Origin: Nitrospira sp.
GTDB lineage: Bacteria; Nitrospirota; Nitrospiria; Nitrospirales; Nitrospiraceae
Direction of reading: 5' to 3'
Assembly (NCBI GenBank): GCA_024330925.1
Contig: JANDJK010000001.1
Span: 1 to 64,000 of the forward strand
DNA: 64,000 nucleotides
Positions 42,791 through 54,219 of the stretch are shown piece by piece (positions within the stretch are counted from its first letter, which is position 1; every line of letters starts with the position of its first letter). The notes under the pieces are model-generated. The model did not search any database, was not told the DNA's origin, and worked only from the letters and a program-made list of their open reading frames with translations. Made by a program: the position numbers and the translations under genes.

Positions 42791-45064
42791 TTATAACTTC
42801 CCGAACATCTCGTCAAAGAATTCCCGCGTCCGGCTCATATGGTGCTTGATGTCAGTATGAAGGTGGCGGGCTCCGGCCTGCCAGTCGTCGGTCATGTAGC
42901 CGATGCGACGGGCAAGAAAGACGAATTCATCGGAGTCAGGCGGCGGAAGCACGAGGTCTCTTGTGTTGCCCCGGACCATGCGGAGGCCATCGATCAACAG
43001 GCGAAGAAAAAGATATGCCTTTCGGAGTTCCTCTCCGGTCTGACGCGGGAGAAAGCCGCCGTCGACCAATGCGGCCAACGCCTGCAAGGTATTGGGGGTG
43101 CGTAGGCGGGGGTCCTTGTGTCCGTGCATAAGCTGCAAGTACTGGACAGCGTATTCGATCGTTACGATACCGCCATGGCTATGCTTTAAGTGTATCTGTC
43201 CCGGTTTGACCAGTTGGGCAATTTGCTGACGGCGCAGCTCCAGTGCGGCGGTCAGGTCCCAGGGAGCGCCGCTATAGACGTACCGGTCCCGGTGGGTCTC
43301 TACTTGCTGGCCTAGGGTAGCGTCGCCAGCCACAAAACGGAGCTTGATTAAGGCTTGTCGCTCAAAGGGTGCAGCCAATCCGCCAGGACTGTAATAGGAG
43401 CAGATTTCATCATATGTGTTGGCAAGCGACCCCTTTTCGCCGTGGGGCCGAAGACGCACGTCAAGGTGGAAGATGCCTTCGCGTTTGGCCTCGATCCGTT
43501 GCAGCAGTTCCTGCGCCAGCCGCTCAAAGTATTCGCTGTTGTCAAGGGACTGGTTCCCGCGCGTGCGGCCGAGACCTCCATAAACAAACAATACTTCGAT
43601 GTCCGAGGCATAACCCATTTCGCGCCCGCCAAATTTGCCAGCTCCAAAAATGGCGAAGGGACACGGAGTCTTATCATCGAGTTGGGGCAACCCATAGAGG
43701 CGGTTCAGTTTGGCTTGGCAATCAAACAGCGCACGTTCAACAATCACCTCGGCCAATTGACTAATGGCCAATGAGAAGTCGGGCAGGCTGGTTGACGGAT
43801 CGACAATGTGTTTCATATCGATCCGGAACAGTTCGCGGTCTTTAAATTGATTTAAGGCAGCCTTCTTAGCCTTGTCCGTCTTTGCTTTGTTCACAGCCGC
43901 ATTGAGTTCTTTCCGCAATGCCGCGAGTGGCTTGATGAGTGGTTCATCCCGGTAGTTTTGTAAAAGCGGAAGCAAGTTGTCGTATTGCCGACGAAGAAAA
44001 TCTTCCCACAGAAAGTCGCTTGCGCCGAGCACACGCGCTAATAGAGGCAGGCTTTTTTTGTCGCTCACGAATGACAAGGCCTGGCGGGCCCCCTTACCTT
44101 GATTTTTGACGATGAGGTCCAGAAATTGGTCAAATGAATCCAGCGCCTTGGCCGGATTGGGTGCCCAGGTGAGGGCATGGGTAAACTGCTTGATCAAGGT
44201 GGCGGTGACGCGAAGTTGCTCCTGCTCGGCGTGGTCCAATAACTTGTGGCCGTACCGATTGCGGACAAAAAACCGGTCGTGGATTTTGTGCCCCACGTTT
44301 TCGACCTGGGCCTTGCTGACATAAATGTTACGCATAGCTAGGGCGTTGGCAAACGCGTATAGAAAGGCTGGCGTGTCGTCAGATTGAATGTCCATGACTG
44401 TATCGGTGGATGATCGGCTGTTGTCAAAGGTGATATGAATGGTGTGCAGGAGGCCACGGAACGAGCTGCGCCGTTTGCTGAGCCATTCAACCAGTTGACG
44501 GTTGACCGCTTGGCGTGTCTCCGCGAATTGGCCGGCGTCGAGCCGTCTAAGCAGATTGGTGAGTGCAGTAACGAAGCGGTGGCGCTCGTTTGATCCAAAT
44601 GACACGCCAGGCTCTCGTTGCACGAGGAACACATCGACGATCTTTTTTCTCGTCAGGCCCGGTCTGGCTTTCTGATGTAGTCGGCCTTCGGCGTCGAATC
44701 GACTCCGAGGCGTCGGTGCAACTGGCCGTTCTGCGAATGTATAGATCATCCCCTCTTTGATGTTGAGCCCAAAGGCGGACAGCAGGCCGCAGATGACAGC
44801 AAATTCGGAGAAGTAATCATAGGCAACGATCGTGACCACAATCTGGGCGCCATCTCGGTCTTCAATCGTAACTTCGCAAGGATGATCTGGAGTGAGCTGA
44901 GCGATCATGCCAATGTGACGGGCGATGGTGGACGGCTCGAAACGAAAAAAGTAGTCGGGATCCATTCGATCTAGAAAATCCTGCAGGATATCCGAAGGGA
45001 TGTCTCGACAGAAAGGAAGCAGCATGGCTGAGATCTGTTGGGGGTCCGAGATGAATGGTGCCAT
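42791..45064 (-). CDS. GlnE-like adenylyltransferase half fused to N-terminal GlnD-like tandem ACT region
   Basis: ACT-like EVTIEDRDGAQIVVTIVAYDYFSEFAVICGLLSAFGLNIKEGMIYTF and HITFDNSRSSTDTVMDIQSDDTPAFLYAFANALAMRNIYVSKAQVENVGHKIHDRFFVRNRYG; GlnE core FAIFGAGKFGGREMGYASDIEVLFVYGG...FHLDVRLRPHGEKGSLA...LKHSHGGIVTIEYAVQYLQLMHGH. Confidence 0.82.
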   Translation of the reverse strand: MAPFISDPQQISAMLLPFCRDIPSDILQDFLDRMDPDYFFRFEPSTIARHIGMIAQLTPDHPCEVTIEDRDGAQIVVTIVAYDYFSEFAVICGLLSAFGLNIKEGMIYTFAERPVAPTPRSRFDAEGRLHQKARPGLTRKKIVDVFLVQREPGVSFGSNERHRFVTALTNLLRRLDAGQFAETRQAVNRQLVEWLSKRRSSFRGLLHTIHITFDNSRSSTDTVMDIQSDDTPAFLYAFANALAMRNIYVSKAQVENVGHKIHDRFFVRNRYGHKLLDHAEQEQLRVTATLIKQFTHALTWAPNPAKALDSFDQFLDLIVKNQGKGARQALSFVSDKKSLPLLARVLGASDFLWEDFLRRQYDNLLPLLQNYRDEPLIKPLAALRKELNAAVNKAKTDKAKKAALNQFKDRELFRIDMKHIVDPSTSLPDFSLAISQLAEVIVERALFDCQAKLNRLYGLPQLDDKTPCPFAIFGAGKFGGREMGYASDIEVLFVYGGLGRTRGNQSLDNSEYFERLAQELLQRIEAKREGIFHLDVRLRPHGEKGSLANTYDEICSYYSPGGLAAPFERQALIKLRFVAGDATLGQQVETHRDRYVYSGAPWDLTAALELRRQQIAQLVKPGQIHLKHSHGGIVTIEYAVQYLQLMHGHKDPRLRTPNTLQALAALVDGGFLPRQTGEELRKAYLFLRLLIDGLRMVRGNTRDLVLPPPDSDEFVFLARRIGYMTDDWQAGARHLHTDIKHHMSRTREFFDEMFGKL

Positions 45065-45111
45065 ACTTGCCAGTATACCGGAATGGACTGGAACAGTATA
45101 ATGTCCCTATC

Positions 45112-46875
45112 ATGCCCTCATTTTCTCCGAACAAACCCGTCGCTGTTCGAGCGGACAAGCCTGATCCTCGTTCCATTTTGCTAGCGCCTGCTCGAAGTCT
45201 TGATCGGGTACGAGCCATTCTCTCTGCCTATCGTCTGCATGATGTCGAGCGGGCCGATCGGAATTTGCAATCCATGGCGGGAGAACCGTACCACCGGCGA
45301 CGGTTAGCGGAACTGTTGCCGAGCTTGTTGACGTATATCGCCAAAACGGCAGATCCCGATCAGGCGCTGAACCATTGGGAACGACTGTTCAGCAGTATGG
45401 GGAAGGGAGTTCTGCTTGAGTATCTGTTAGGGGCTCCGCGTGTGCTTGAGTTGCTCTGCACGATCTTTGGAAATAGTGATGCACTCGCCGTTACAATCCT
45501 ACGTGACCCCACACTTGTCTATTGGCTGGGGGAACCAGATGTGTTAGCCAGGCCGGTTAGCCGGGCCGAAATGGAACGGTCGCTGGATGAGCAGTTGGCC
45601 AGATTGACGGTGACCGATCTCAAACTCGATGTGTTGCGTCGCTACCGGCGACGAGAATTGTTACGCATTGGAACACGCGATCTGTTGCGATGGGCTGATG
45701 TGCTGGAGACGACCGCTGCCCTGTCCGATTTGGCGAGCGTGTTGATCCAGGCAGCCTATGAAATCGTTGATGCGGACCTGCGGCGACAGTACGGTGTTCC
45801 TATGCATCGGAATCGAATGGGGCGGTGGGTCGAGACAGGCTTTGCTGTGATTGGCGTGGGCAAGCTTGGTGGTCACGAACTCAACTACAGTTCGGATGTC
45901 GATTTGATCTATGTCTATGCTTCGCACAAGGGAGCAACGCGGGCGCCTCGCCGCGTGTCCGGGATGTCGCCTAGTGCTGTTGGCATTTCCAATGAGGAAT
46001 ATTTTGAGATCCTGTCCCGCGAACTCACGAGGGTGCTGACAGAGAAGACCAAGGAGGGATCTGTGTTTCGTGTGGACCTTCGGTTGCGGGCTGAGGGAGC
46101 GGTGGGGCAATTGGCGCGATCGCTGGAAGACTATGCGGCCTATTATCGAACGCGCGGCGCGGTGTGGGAACGGTTGGCTCTGCTTAAGGCGTGGCCGATT
46201 GCTGGATCAGTGGATGTGGGGCGGGCATTTTTGCGAATGGTCAAGCCCTTCATTCTTGGTGGGACCAAGGTGAAACCTGATTGGCAGGAGGCATTGGCCA
46301 TTATAGCCGAGGTGCGGGGTGTGAAGGACATGATTGATGCCAAGATTGCTGATCGCGGCCAGGGGCAACGCAATGTGAAGCTCGGTATTGGGGGGATCCG
46401 CGAGATCGAGTTTTTTATACAGACAATCCAGGTGATTGCGGGCAAATGGCTTCCTGGTCTGTTGGATCGGAACACGCTTCGCTCATTGGACCGCTGCGCC
46501 CACTATCGGTTGATTTCACAGCGGCAGCGAGACGACTTAGTCGCCGCTTATTTGTTTCTTCGGGATGTTGAGCACAAACTGCAGTTGGTGGATGACTTGC
46601 AGACTCATACCCTTCCTGAAGAGGAAGAGGCATTGAAGCGGTGCGCGATTCGAATGGGATACGATGCGGAGGATCCATCCCGGGGCGTCAAACAATTTCA
46701 CGCCGACCATCAGCACCACCGCACAGTCGTTCGTCGGCTCTTCGCCGACTTATTCCGAGAGCCACAGACTTCGCCCCTCTTGAAGGCCGTATTACGAATT
46801 GCCGAGGCGAAACAGTTAAGAGAAGAGGAAAAAAGGAAGGGAAAAAAGAAGGCAAAGCTTCCCACGCACAATTGA
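45112..46875 (+). CDS. GlnE-like protein matching the N-terminal (adenylyl-removase) half
   Basis: FAVIGVGKLGGHELNYSSDVDLIYVYASH...VFRVDLRLRAEGAVGQLARSLEDYAAYYRTRGAVWERLALLKAWPIAG...KLGIGGIREIEFFIQTIQVI; internal ATG preferred over 45055. Confidence 0.85.
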   Translation: MPSFSPNKPVAVRADKPDPRSILLAPARSLDRVRAILSAYRLHDVERADRNLQSMAGEPYHRRRLAELLPSLLTYIAKTADPDQALNHWERLFSSMGKGVLLEYLLGAPRVLELLCTIFGNSDALAVTILRDPTLVYWLGEPDVLARPVSRAEMERSLDEQLARLTVTDLKLDVLRRYRRRELLRIGTRDLLRWADVLETTAALSDLASVLIQAAYEIVDADLRRQYGVPMHRNRMGRWVETGFAVIGVGKLGGHELNYSSDVDLIYVYASHKGATRAPRRVSGMSPSAVGISNEEYFEILSRELTRVLTEKTKEGSVFRVDLRLRAEGAVGQLARSLEDYAAYYRTRGAVWERLALLKAWPIAGSVDVGRAFLRMVKPFILGGTKVKPDWQEALAIIAEVRGVKDMIDAKIADRGQGQRNVKLGIGGIREIEFFIQTIQVIAGKWLPGLLDRNTLRSLDRCAHYRLISQRQRDDLVAAYLFLRDVEHKLQLVDDLQTHTLPEEEEALKRCAIRMGYDAEDPSRGVKQFHADHQHHRTVVRRLFADLFREPQTSPLLKAVLRIAEAKQLREEEKRKGKKKAKLPTHN

Positions 46876-46878
46876 TGA

Positions 46879-46933
46879 AGGAGAGGAGCTATCCACCTGG
46901 TGGTGGCGACACCAGGCAGACAGCTCTTCTCCT
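46879..46933. terminator. Bidirectional hairpin in convergent gap (GlnE-like / groEL)
   Basis: AGGAGAGGAGCT...CCTGGTG-gtggcga-CACCAGG...AGCTCTTCTCCT; one outer mismatch. Confidence 0.6.
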
Positions 46934-46941
46934 GCTTCTTC

Positions 46942-48615
<1,674 letters not shown>

Positions 48616-48698
48616 TTAACTCTTTGGGGACCTACGGTACCGGACAACTTGTTTGCCTGTCCGCATACGCTCGTTCGTCGAGCGAACAAAAAAGTAGC

Positions 48699-49004
48699 CT
48701 ATGAGGCGTTTGTAAACACGCCCAGAATGTCTTCTTCTTTCAGGATGAGACATTCCTCATCGTCGAGCCGGAGCTTGGTTCCGGCATACTTATCAAACAA
48801 CACGTGATCACCGACTTTTACATTCTCAACCTTTTTGCCAACCGCTTGAACAATGCCGCGTTGTGGCTTTTCCTTCGCGGTGTCAGGTACGTAGATTCCC
48901 CCTGCTGTTCGTTCCATTTCCTCCGTGTACGTGACAAACACTCGCTCACCCAGGGGCTGGAATCCCTTGGCAACGTCTTTCTTTTCTTTGGTCGATGTGC
49001 TCAT
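48699..49004 (-). CDS. groS: 10 kDa co-chaperonin GroES
   Basis: [64 protein letters not shown]. Confidence 0.97.
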   Translation of the reverse strand: MSTSTKEKKDVAKGFQPLGERVFVTYTEEMERTAGGIYVPDTAKEKPQRGIVQAVGKKVENVKVGDHVLFDKYAGTKLRLDDEECLILKEEDILGVFTNAS

Positions 49005-49144
49005 GGCAGAACCTCCTCTTCGTTTAAGTGAGTGGTGATGAAAAAGCTTACAAATTTATGGGCAATGCGGGAGAGCCGAATTTCGAGTTGGGTGCCGAAA
49101 GACCATCCTCGGCACCTCCACACGAATACCTCAAGACGAAATGG

Positions 49145-49172
49145 CAGATAACGCGGTGTTTTGCCAAGTCAA
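49145..49172 (-). promoter_or_regulatory. Candidate promoter upstream of groES
   Basis: On minus strand TTGACT-16nt-TATCTG; no CIRCE element seen nearby. Confidence 0.25.
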
Positions 49173-49304
49173 GGGGGGAGAGTATGTTTTTCAATTGCTC
49201 ACGATGTTCACAGGGAGAGTTGGATAGCGGAGGAAGGATGACGGATGCTCCTCCGCTGTTTCTGCTTTAAGGGGAGCGGAGAACCGCCCATGTGGCAAAC
49301 CCTG

Positions 49305-50300
49305 TCAAGCTCGTAACCTATCGAAATCCTTAACGTCTTTCTTGATATAGTCCCGTAGCCGTTTAATGATGCGGGCCTCCAATTGACGAGTTCGTTCTTT
49401 AGTGATGCCATACTTGGCTCCCAACTCGTCGAGGGTTAGTGGATGGTCCGATAAGATTCGATTTCTCAGGATATCTTCATCCCGTTCATCCAGAGTGGTG
49501 ATGAACTCCGCTAGTTTGGTACGGAAGAGTTTGCGCAATTGGTGATCGGCCAACAGCTCATCCGTCGGCTCCTGCTGGGCAGGAAGGATGTCAAGAAGGC
49601 TGGCGTCCTGGTTTTCGCCGATCGGCTGGTCCAGCGATACTTCCCAGTTGCCAAGCCGTTGGTCCATTTCGATGACGTCCTGTTCACGGACCTGTAGACG
49701 GTCGGCCAGTAGCTTCGTGTCTGGGGCGAAGCCTTCCCGCTCTAACTTTGCCTTTTCCTTTTTTAAGTTGTAAAACAGCTTGCGTTGGTCTTGGGTTGTT
49801 CCAATCTTGATCAATCGATAGTTGTTCAACAAGTAGCGCAAAATATAGGCACGGGCCCACCAGGCGGCATAGGCGTAAAAGCGAACATTTTTCGTGGGGT
49901 CGAATTTCTTGATCGCGTGGAGCAAGCCGACGTTGCCTTCTTGGATGAGGTCCATGTGGTCCGCCCCAGTATGCAGGTATTCCGCTGCAATGGCGACCGA
50001 GACACGCAAGTTGGCCATAATCAGTTTGACTGCCGCTTCGCGACTGCCGTGCAGCTTGTATTCTTCAAACAATCGGAGTTCCTCTTCTTTTGAAAGGTAG
50101 GGATAGCGGCGGATCTCCGCCAGATATCGTTGTAACGCTGTGGCAGGTACACCGCTTGTGGTATCGGAAGGGGGCTCACTTGATTCTGGGGGCGGTAGCA
50201 AGTCGGCAGGAAGTGTCTCGGCCTGGAGTTCTTCGTCCGAGGGGCCTGTCACCTCCGGAACTACGGCATCGCTTTCTTCGGCATGGGCAAAGTCAGTCAT
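49305..50300 (-). CDS. rpoH: RNA polymerase sigma-32-type factor (RpoH-like)
   Basis: LIQEGNVGLLHAIKKFDPTKNVRFYAYAAWWARAYILRYLLNNYRLIKIGTTQDQRKLFYNLKKEK; RpoH-type segment plus sigma region 4. Confidence 0.85.
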   Translation of the reverse strand: MTDFAHAEESDAVVPEVTGPSDEELQAETLPADLLPPPESSEPPSDTTSGVPATALQRYLAEIRRYPYLSKEEELRLFEEYKLHGSREAAVKLIMANLRVSVAIAAEYLHTGADHMDLIQEGNVGLLHAIKKFDPTKNVRFYAYAAWWARAYILRYLLNNYRLIKIGTTQDQRKLFYNLKKEKAKLEREGFAPDTKLLADRLQVREQDVIEMDQRLGNWEVSLDQPIGENQDASLLDILPAQQEPTDELLADHQLRKLFRTKLAEFITTLDERDEDILRNRILSDHPLTLDELGAKYGITKERTRQLEARIIKRLRDYIKKDVKDFDRLRA

Positions 50301-50445
50301 GAGAGAAAGTAACTAACTATAACAGAATCACTGCCAGTGACAATGGCTAATGTTCGGTGGTAGAGTGCCCACGGTAGCTGGGTGGTGCTCACCGAAGCGG
50401 GTAGGGGCAGCAAGTAGTACCTTATAGAATTAAAATTTTTATGCA

Positions 50446-51654
50446 ATGACCTCACCATTCGACAGCATAGAGCGGGCTCTCCAAGACATTAAAGAGGGGA
50501 AATTTGTGATCTTGGTCGATGATGAAGACCGAGAAAACGAAGGAGATTTGGTTATTGCGGCGGAGAAGGTCACACCCCAGGCGATCAATTTTATGGCCAA
50601 ACATGCGCGGGGGCTTATTTGCCTGGCTTTAACGCCGGAACGAGTTGAAGAGTTGCAACTGCCTCCTCAGGCGGTTGAGAACACGGCTACCTTTGGTACT
50701 GCCTTCACGGTCTCCATTGACGCCCGCAAGGGCATCACCACTGGTATTTCCGCCGCTGATCGCGCAAAGACGATTCACGTGGCCATCGATCCGAAGACCA
50801 AGCCAAGCGATCTGGCTCGTCCTGGCCACATTTTCCCTTTGAAGGCTCAGCAGGGGGGGGTGTTAAAACGGGCGGGTCAGACAGAAGGAGCTGTCGATTT
50901 GGCCCGTTTGGCCGGGCTGTATCCTGCAGGGGTCATCTGCGAGATCATGAACGAGGATGGCACCATGGCACGTGTGCCGGAGTTGGCTGTCTTTGCGAGG
51001 ACCCATGGTCTGACGATGGTGACGGTCAAGTCGCTGATCGAGTATCGGATGCGCTATGAAACCTTTGTACGGCGCATGGCTAGCGCGAAGCTTCCGACAG
51101 CCTTCGGTGAATTTGAGGCAGTGGCATTCGAAAATCAAATCGACGGTGTGACCCATATTGCACTGGTGAAGGGCAAAGTGGACCAAGGCAAGCCCACGCT
51201 GGTCCGGGTGCACTCCGGTTGTTTGACCGGTGATGCCCTGGGCTCGCTGCGCTGTGATTGTCGGGACCAATTGCATGCGGCTCTGCTCATGATTCAGAAG
51301 GCTGGTCGAGGGGTCCTGCTGTACTTAAACCAAGAGGGGCGGGGAATCGGTCTCCTTAATAAGATCAAGGCGTATCGGCTTCAGGATGAGGGGAGTGACA
51401 CAGTTGAAGCCAATTTGCAGTTGGGATTCAAAGCCGATCTGAGAGATTACGGTGTGGGAGCACAAATTTTGGCAAACTTGGGCCTCCGTGAAATCAAACT
51501 GATCACGAACAACCCCCGCAAAATTGTCGGCATTGAGGGGTATGGGCTCAAGGTGGTGGAGCGGGTGCCGATTGAGGTGCCTCCGCGTAAAACGAATGTC
51601 CGATACCTGCGGACCAAAAAGAAGAAGCTAGGGCATCTTCTGAAAAAGGTATGA
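50446..51654 (+). CDS. ribBA: Bifunctional DHBP synthase / GTP cyclohydrolase II
   Basis: [21 protein letters not shown]...[25 protein letters not shown]...[23 protein letters not shown]...[13 protein letters not shown]. Confidence 0.97.
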   Translation: MTSPFDSIERALQDIKEGKFVILVDDEDRENEGDLVIAAEKVTPQAINFMAKHARGLICLALTPERVEELQLPPQAVENTATFGTAFTVSIDARKGITTGISAADRAKTIHVAIDPKTKPSDLARPGHIFPLKAQQGGVLKRAGQTEGAVDLARLAGLYPAGVICEIMNEDGTMARVPELAVFARTHGLTMVTVKSLIEYRMRYETFVRRMASAKLPTAFGEFEAVAFENQIDGVTHIALVKGKVDQGKPTLVRVHSGCLTGDALGSLRCDCRDQLHAALLMIQKAGRGVLLYLNQEGRGIGLLNKIKAYRLQDEGSDTVEANLQLGFKADLRDYGVGAQILANLGLREIKLITNNPRKIVGIEGYGLKVVERVPIEVPPRKTNVRYLRTKKKKLGHLLKKV

Positions 51655-51673
51655 AGGTATGAAGGTATGAAGG
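51646..51673 (+). repeat. Tandem octamer AAGGTATG x3 plus partial copy at ribBA 3' end
   Basis: aaggtatg aaggtatg aaggtatg aagg, includes ribBA stop codon. Confidence 0.9.
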
Positions 51674-51763
51674 AGATGTGACCGGCGTGGTGAACCCGAG
51701 AGCGCGGTCATATGCCGAGGGTGACGTTGGTGTTCAGAGGGCGGTGAAAGGCGAAAGGCTGCG

Positions 51764-52294
51764 ATGAAGCCGTCAAGGGCCCTGCGTCCTAAAAGCCAGT
51801 TTCGATTTGGCATTGTTGTTTCGCAGTTTAATCGATCGGTGACGAGCCGGTTGCTGGTCTCCTGCCTTGACCGCTTAGCGCGGCAGGGAATCAACCGGTC
51901 TGCCATTGAAGTGGTCAAGGTGCCGGGAGCCTTTGAAATTCCGGTGGTGGCCCGTGCGATGGCGGAGACGGGACGATTTGATGCCATCATTTGTCTGGGA
52001 GCCGTGATTCGAGGAGAAACTCCACATTTCGACTACATTTGTGCGGAAACCAGCAGGGGGATCAGTCAGGTTGCTTTGGAGACTGGTGTGCCGGTGATCT
52101 TTGGCGTGCTCATGACCGAGACGGCCTTGCAGGCCGTCGAGCGCGCGGATCCTTCCAAATTTGATCGGGGCGGGGCGGTGGCCAAAGCCGCCGTTCAGAT
52201 GGCAAAAGTGATGAGGCGTTTGGGGACGATGACACCGGCCGAGGATGGCCAGCCACCTTCTCGTTGGGGGAACCGGCCCTCATCAAGGCATTAA
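51764..52294 (+). CDS. ribH: 6,7-dimethyl-8-ribityllumazine synthase
   Basis: [18 protein letters not shown]...[44 protein letters not shown]. Confidence 0.96.
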   Translation: MKPSRALRPKSQFRFGIVVSQFNRSVTSRLLVSCLDRLARQGINRSAIEVVKVPGAFEIPVVARAMAETGRFDAIICLGAVIRGETPHFDYICAETSRGISQVALETGVPVIFGVLMTETALQAVERADPSKFDRGGAVAKAAVQMAKVMRRLGTMTPAEDGQPPSRWGNRPSSRH

Positions 52295-52326
52295 CGACCC
52301 ACATCAGAACGTGGAACAGTGGCGGC

Positions 52327-52776
52327 ATGGGATCACGTCGTCGGGCTCGGGAGTGGGCCTTACAAATTTTATTTCAGTATGACATCCATGGCGAAAGAGG
52401 GCCCTGGTTGGAAGAGTTTTGGAAGACCCTCCCTGCTGATCCCGAGACCAGGGTCTTTACAGAACGGTTGGTAGCCGGGGTGTTGAAGCACAAGGCCGAG
52501 CTGGATCGAGTGATTGGCCACTACTCGATCAATTGGAAAGTGAATCGGATGCCAATCATCGACCGTAATATCCTCCGGGCCGGCCTCTACGAGTTGTTTT
52601 GGATGGATGATGTCCCGGCACGGGTGACGTTGGATGAGGCGATCGAGTTGGCAAAACGATACGGGGATCACGATGCTGCCAAGTTCATTAATGGTTTGTT
52701 GGATAAAGTGTTGGCGAAGGAACCGCGACTGGGCTCAAAACGAGCCAACGTGTCGGCCGACCAAGACAAGCTCTAA
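52327..52776 (+). CDS. nusB: Transcription antitermination protein NusB
   Basis: [22 protein letters not shown]...[54 protein letters not shown]. Confidence 0.95.
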   Translation: MGSRRRAREWALQILFQYDIHGERGPWLEEFWKTLPADPETRVFTERLVAGVLKHKAELDRVIGHYSINWKVNRMPIIDRNILRAGLYELFWMDDVPARVTLDEAIELAKRYGDHDAAKFINGLLDKVLAKEPRLGSKRANVSADQDKL

Positions 52777-52884
52777 ACGACCAGCGGCTGTTACGCTGCG
52801 CGACGGTAGTGATGCGAGGCGAAAGGCAGTGGAGGGCAGGCAGCGGCGGAAGCCATGCCAACGGTGCGTGGTGAGGGATGGCTC

Positions 52885-54219
52885 ATGATCGACCGTTATA
52901 CCCGTCCGGCTATGAAGGCCATCTGGGATCTCAAACACAAGTATGAGATTTGGCTTGAAGTCGAACTGCAGGCGTGTGCTGCCTTTGAAAAGGCTGGCTT
53001 GGCGCCCAAAGGGACAGCGGAAACAGTGCGTCGGCGCGCGCGGATTAATGTTAAGCGGATCGCTGAGATCGAACAGGTCACCAAACATGATGTGATCGCG
53101 TTCCTTGAGTCGTTGGCTGATTCGGTGGGGCCTCTACATCGCTATTTGCACATGGGGCTGACGTCCTCCGACATTGTCGATACCGCGCTGGCTATTCAGA
53201 TGAGGGAAGCGCTAGATCTGATCGTGGAAGGCGTCGAGAGGTTGAGGGCGGCGTTGAAACAGCAGGCTTTCCGACACAAACGCACAGTCATGGTTGGGCG
53301 GTCTCACGGGATCCATGGTGAGCCAATCTCGTTCGGGTTGAAAATGGCGTTGTGGTATGAAGAGTGTGGGCGGCATCTGGAGCGTCTCGGCCAAGTCCGC
53401 CGTCATATTGCGGTCGGAAAACTCTCTGGCGCAATGGGAACCTTCGCCCATCAGGGACCGCAGATTGAAGCGGACGTGTGTGCCAAGTTGGGGCTCACTC
53501 CTGATCCGATTTCCAATCAAGTGGTCCAGCGGGACCGGCATGCTGCCTATGTGACAGCGCTTGCGTTGCTTGCGGCGACGATCGAGAAAATCGCCACGGA
53601 AATCCGGCATCTCCAGCGAACCGAAGTTCTGGAGGCGGAAGAATACTTTTCGGAAGGACAAAAGGGCTCGTCAGCGATGCCCCATAAACGCAATCCAATT
53701 GTCTCCGAAAACCTGTGCGGCTTGGCGCGCATTGTGCGGGCCAACAGTCTGGCCGCGATGGAAAATGTTGCGCTCTGGCACGAACGGGACATCAGCCATT
53801 CCTCCGTTGAACGTGTTATCCTTCCGGACAGCACCATTGTGGTCGATTACATGCTGGCACGGGCCACGGATCTGATTGAGCGGTTGGTCGTTTATCCTGA
53901 GCGGATGAAGCGGAACTTGGAACTGACCGGGGGACTAATCTATTCGCAGCGGCTTCTTCTTGCTCTCATCGGAAAGGGTGCTCAGCGCAAAGAATCGTAT
54001 GAGGCTGTGCAGCGAAATGCTATGGCGTCGTGGCAAGGAGCTGGGGGGCTTCAAGAGTTGGTTGCGAAGGATCCCTTTATCACTCGGCACCTGAAGACAC
54101 ACGAGATCGCAGCCTGTTTTGATCCGGCGTATTACCTGCGGCACGTCGATACGATCTACGATCGAGTGTTTGGCGTCTCAACGCGATCTCCGGTCCGCCA
54201 ACGGAGGCGCACGGCGTAA
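52885..54219 (+). CDS. purB: Adenylosuccinate lyase
   Basis: MIDRYTRPAMKAIWDLKHKYEIWLEVE...MGLTSSDIVDTA...GSSAMPHKRNPI. Confidence 0.96.
   Translation: MIDRYTRPAMKAIWDLKHKYEIWLEVELQACAAFEKAGLAPKGTAETVRRRARINVKRIAEIEQVTKHDVIAFLESLADSVGPLHRYLHMGLTSSDIVDTALAIQMREALDLIVEGVERLRAALKQQAFRHKRTVMVGRSHGIHGEPISFGLKMALWYEECGRHLERLGQVRRHIAVGKLSGAMGTFAHQGPQIEADVCAKLGLTPDPISNQVVQRDRHAAYVTALALLAATIEKIATEIRHLQRTEVLEAEEYFSEGQKGSSAMPHKRNPIVSENLCGLARIVRANSLAAMENVALWHERDISHSSVERVILPDSTIVVDYMLARATDLIERLVVYPERMKRNLELTGGLIYSQRLLLALIGKGAQRKESYEAVQRNAMASWQGAGGLQELVAKDPFITRHLKTHEIAACFDPAYYLRHVDTIYDRVFGVSTRSPVRQRRRTA

Noticed and set aside
49005-49304. CIRCE or clean sigma-32 promoter upstream of groES
   Set aside because: No TTAGCACTC/GAGTGCTAA repeat; the best CTCGAAA...GCCCATAA pair has too long a spacer.
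50301-50445. Possible FMN riboswitch upstream of ribBA
   Set aside because: I looked for the conserved RFN-element motifs and did not find them; an Rfam scan would settle it.
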